From Climacium dendroides (taxonomy: Eukaryota; Streptophyta; Bryopsida; Hypnales; Climaciaceae), in NCBI GenBank assembly GCA_950106755.1, contig OX467082.1, forward strand, positions 21,886,001 to 21,950,000: DNA of 64,000 nucleotides. The letters run 5' to 3'. Made by a program: the position numbers and the translations under genes. Positions 60,645 to 64,000 of the stretch are shown in pieces; the stretch's first letter is position 1; every line of letters starts with the position of its first letter. The notes below the pieces were generated by a model. The model saw only the letters and a program-made list of their open reading frames with translations. It was not told the origin of the DNA and did not search any database.

Positions 60645-61550
60645 TGTCCGCTCATAAGACAAAATGAATTTGGAGTAGGCTCCTATGGTCTCAATATTTT
60701 TTTGTAAATTTTTAGATTTTTTTGGTAAAGATAGAAGAAGACATCAACTTTCCAAAAATATAATTTTTAAAAATTTCAATCAGAGCCCAAGAGCAAAAGT
60801 TATAGTACAAAAAAACCTTTTTTTTAGTTTGATATGTAGGAAAAAAAACTTTAAAAAAAATCAAAGTGAAATTTTTTAATTTTATTTTAGATTATTTTTA
60901 CGTACATTGGAAGCTTTGATTTATTGCAATTAGATTTTTTAACAACGTGAAAGTTATCAACAATCTTGTTTTTCAGGCAATAAGAGCATTTTCTTGAAAA
61001 AACAACTTGTAGGATTCATTTTCTACATCAATTTTCACAATTCCAAAAAAAGTTTTACAAGGGTAAGATCTCTTGCTAGAACAATCTCACCATTAAGATT
61101 AGTATATTTCAATTTCATCTTAGAGCTGCTAACAATTTAGATTTTCTTTCAATCTTGAAACTACTTCTACTTAACGATTTTTTAATGATTGAAAATTAAG
61201 TGTGTGTGTTTTTAATTGTTTTTCTAGACTCTCAATTCAATTATTAATTGTATAAAAATAAAAATTCAAAATCAGTAGAGCAAAAATTATAAGTTATGAA
61301 GGTTCATATCCAAAAAATGTAATCAAGCACAGGGCAAAAAAACTTGTTTCTTTTAATGCAAATATCTTGCAATCTACATGGGCAAAGTTTGTGAAATTTC
61401 TTCCATATATTCTTTTATTAGTCTAGTACAAGATCCTATAGGTATATATGCAAAAAATACATTTAATTTAATTTTTTTTTCTTTTAGCTATAAAATTGTA
61501 GTTTTGAATGGGTTTTGATGGAAAAGAGGCCTCGGGACTTTAGGGATTAA
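60645..61550. other. AT-rich intergenic stretch
   Basis: No gene was seen. Confidence 0.4.
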
Positions 61551-61554
61551 GTCA

Positions 61555-61790
61555 TGTTATATACATTGTACTCAAAGATGTCATGCATACAACAAGGTCT
61601 AATGTGGAATGGTTCATATTGGATTGCAAAATGATGATGTATGATTTCAATTTATGGAACCATGTGTTTTTTGCACTTGACAAAAAGGGTTCTCTAATTT
61701 TTCTTCAATTAGGAGTCAATTGGGAGGGATGTTCTTGGAATATCATTGCAATATGGAACAAAATTAACCCCTAAAGGTCTTTGACTACAT
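61555..61790 (+). repeat. Family D, copy 3 (partial)
   Basis: Contains AAGGTCTAATGTGGAATGGT, GATGTATGATTTCAATTTAT and GTCAATTGGGAGGGATGTTC. It is strongly AT-shifted, with TG or CA where copy 1 has CG. Confidence 0.7.
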
Positions 61791-62690
61791 TTTCACCAAT
61801 AAAATATTCTAAACTTGGCATTTCTAGTACAAGTACCAAATTTTAGAAAAAAAACATTTTTGGACACATGAAACCATAAAATCTTATAGGTTTTTGGTTT
61901 GAAAATATGTGGAAAAAATTTCAAAATTTTTCGCCGTGTAAATTGTAAGGTATCATCATTTGAAGTGACAAATATCCCTTTTTTAGTCCTACAAAAAAAC
62001 CAAGTAGTTGCATTTCACAAGGTCATATTTGTATGAAAAAATGTCCAAAACGGTTGTAGTTATTTGGATTCACTCTTCAAGGCAAGTTGTCTACATACTT
62101 AAAAAATTTCAAATCATTTGGAATTGTACAACATATAGGAAAAAAATAATAAGTAGAAAGAAGTAGAGAATGTTTCAAAATACTACATTGTTAAGAATTT
62201 AGTGATGGACTTGAAAATTGCCAATCCAATCGTTGTAATATTGTAAAAAAACAATCTACATCCTATGATTTTATTTTTTCAAAAAGTATTGAAAATTGAG
62301 TTAAATAAAGGACTTCAAATTTTATCTTAGAGTAGAGATTCCATATCTATATACAAGTTCCTATAGACTAAAACTCCTTGCAACTTTCATCTCATTAATT
62401 AAAATGGAATGATTAAAAGCTTTCCACATATATCAATCTAGAAAATCAATTTCAAATTTTTATTTCTTAATAAAAATGATTTCTTAAGAATTTTTTTGAG
62501 CTGCTTAAGTTGCCTCATGAAAATTACATTTACATATCATACAATAATTTCTTAGCCATGTTGTCAGATTTTATGAAAAATGTTGGTTGCTAAAGAAAAA
62601 CTTTGTCCACCAATAGAAATTTCAAAGGAAAAAATTTTAAAATTTCATTCATAGTGAGTTGTCTAAAATTGCTATGCTACCCAAAAAACA
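61791..62690. other. AT-rich intergenic stretch
   Basis: No gene was seen. Confidence 0.4.
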
Positions 62691-62694
62691 TGGT

Positions 62695-63290
62695 TTGGTG
62701 TTTTAGGGATTGAGAGAGCTACCTCAACATCCTAAAGAACAAGGTGAATAGTCTATGCTACAGTATATAATGGGAAGCAACTTGTTTTTGCTTTGATCAC
62801 CTATAATACTTTTTATTGTACTTTTTAAGTTTTGTAATGGACAAGCTATCTCAACATCTTAACGGACAAGGTGTAGATGGTCTCTTAGTATAGTCTACAA
62901 TGGAGGAGCAATTTGATGTTTCTTTGACCACATGTAATATCACTTATTGTATTTTTCAAATTATGTGATTGACATTGTACTTATACATACATATAGAAAG
63001 GTCTAATATAGAATGTTTGGTATGGGATTGCAAAATGATGATGTATGATTTCAATTGATAGAGCCATGCAAGTTTATAAGTGATGAAAGGTTTATCTCAT
63101 TTTCCTTCAATTTCAAGTCAATCGTGAGGGATGTTTTTGGACTATTTATTGCAATGTACAAAATTAAGGAAGCTGCCTTAGCATCCCAAAGGATAAGGTG
63201 AATGGTCCTAGTTATAGTCAATGATGGGAAACAATTTTATTTTGCTTTGACCACATATAATACATCATAGTTATTGTATCTTTTAAGTTT
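62695..63290 (+). repeat. Family D, copy 4 with duplicated tail
   Basis: The tail segment (CTACCTCAACATCCTAAAGA ... CTTTGATCACCTATAATACT ... TTGTACTTTTTAAG) occurs at about 62710-62830 and again at 62840-62960. A fuller copy follows (62970-63290, AGGTCTAATATAGAATG, TGATGTATGATTTCAATTGA, GAGGGATGTTTTTGGA, GCTTTGACCACATATAATAC). All are AT-rich. Confidence 0.65.
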
Positions 63291-64000
63291 TGATGGATTA
63301 GTAAGTTGATGTGAAATACATGGCTATTGTATACTAGAATCATAAAATTTGTGGATGACTTTTAGTATATACATGATAGCTATATCATTCATTTATAAAT
63401 TTTTATTTTTAAATACAAATTAAGCAAATTTATTCATCAAAGATGAAAAATTTGAAACAAGATCTTTAGATTTAATTTGGTGAAGTAAGATTTTGCCCCA
63501 AAATTCCAATAATCTTTGTAGGTATTGCACACCATGATTTATAATTGCTCACCCAAAAATGTGCTTTTCTCAAAATTTTCCCAAACACCTCTTGAAAAAA
63601 GTCAACAATTACAGTACTTTTTGTACAAATTCCATAGTTGGGAATGAATTCATCAAAATTTTGTACGATTTATTAGAAAAAAAGTATAAATTTCCCAAAT
63701 TTTTGACGATATAGTGAATAATAGAAAGTATCATTGTCAGGGCATCATCAATGAATCACAACAAACGACCCTCTAAATTTATTACTCTCTTTTAATTGAT
63801 ATAAAATTAGAACTTGAGAATACAATCTTTAAAAACACATAAAAAAATAACATAGAAAAAGACACAAGAATATTTGAATTTGGAATTTGGACAACCCAAG
63901 CTACAGAGCCCATTACAACCAAGCTGAAACATAAGAAAAAAGAAACATAGAGAACCATCTCAAAACATACTAAAGAAAAAAAAAATCATGGAAATTGTGA
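63291..64000. other. AT-rich sequence to the window end
   Basis: No gene was seen. Confidence 0.4.

Overview
The window looks like nuclear DNA of a land plant, probably a seed-free one such as a moss or another bryophyte. The evidence is AT-rich intergenic DNA full of small inverted-repeat elements, GC-richer gene islands, split genes with short GT-AG introns (about 120 to 950 bp), and plant-type versions of recognisable families. No ribosomal RNA, tRNA, CRISPR array or bacterial-style operon was seen. All gene models below were spliced by eye.

Three genes appear intact. (1) A CPYC-type glutaredoxin on the plus strand (19897-21913, four exons, 144 residues). (2) A very large Enhancer-of-Polycomb-related chromatin protein on the minus strand (27018-34091, five exons, about 2066 residues), with a Tudor-like module, three tandem acidic repeats of about 136 residues and the plant-type EPC core. 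(3) A YIF1-family ER-Golgi membrane protein on the plus strand (53229-54586, four exons, 269 residues), whose proximal promoter carries an exact ERSE and a UPRE-type core. A fourth, likely but unrecognised, gene encodes a 98-residue basic protein behind a 5' UTR intron (7988-8284). The left edge may hold the first coding exon of a minus-strand gene that runs out of the window.

Several broken genes are present: two consecutive 72-nt leucine-rich-repeat exons of an ERECTA-like receptor kinase (3902-4168, minus), a decayed hAT-type transposase (about 10677-13308, plus) with a nested inverted-repeat insertion, and two tandem GDSL esterase/lipase pseudogenes (42428-43090 and 43881-44979, minus).

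The rest is repeats. A family of about 230-bp elements has CCCTT...AAGGG ends flanked by TTAA (about ten copies); a second family of about 145 bp has similar ends. A hairpin element occurs at 19.0 and 60.1 kb. A long direct-repeat family occupies 59.6-63.3 kb, and its copies range from CpG-rich to strongly AT-rich. At least eight local tandem arrays were found (59-bp x4, 68-bp, 54-bp, 122-bp x3, 49-bp x4, about 65-bp, about 115-bp, and a TA microsatellite). The intact genes do not form a pathway: they are separate housekeeping functions (redox, chromatin, secretion) among transposon debris.
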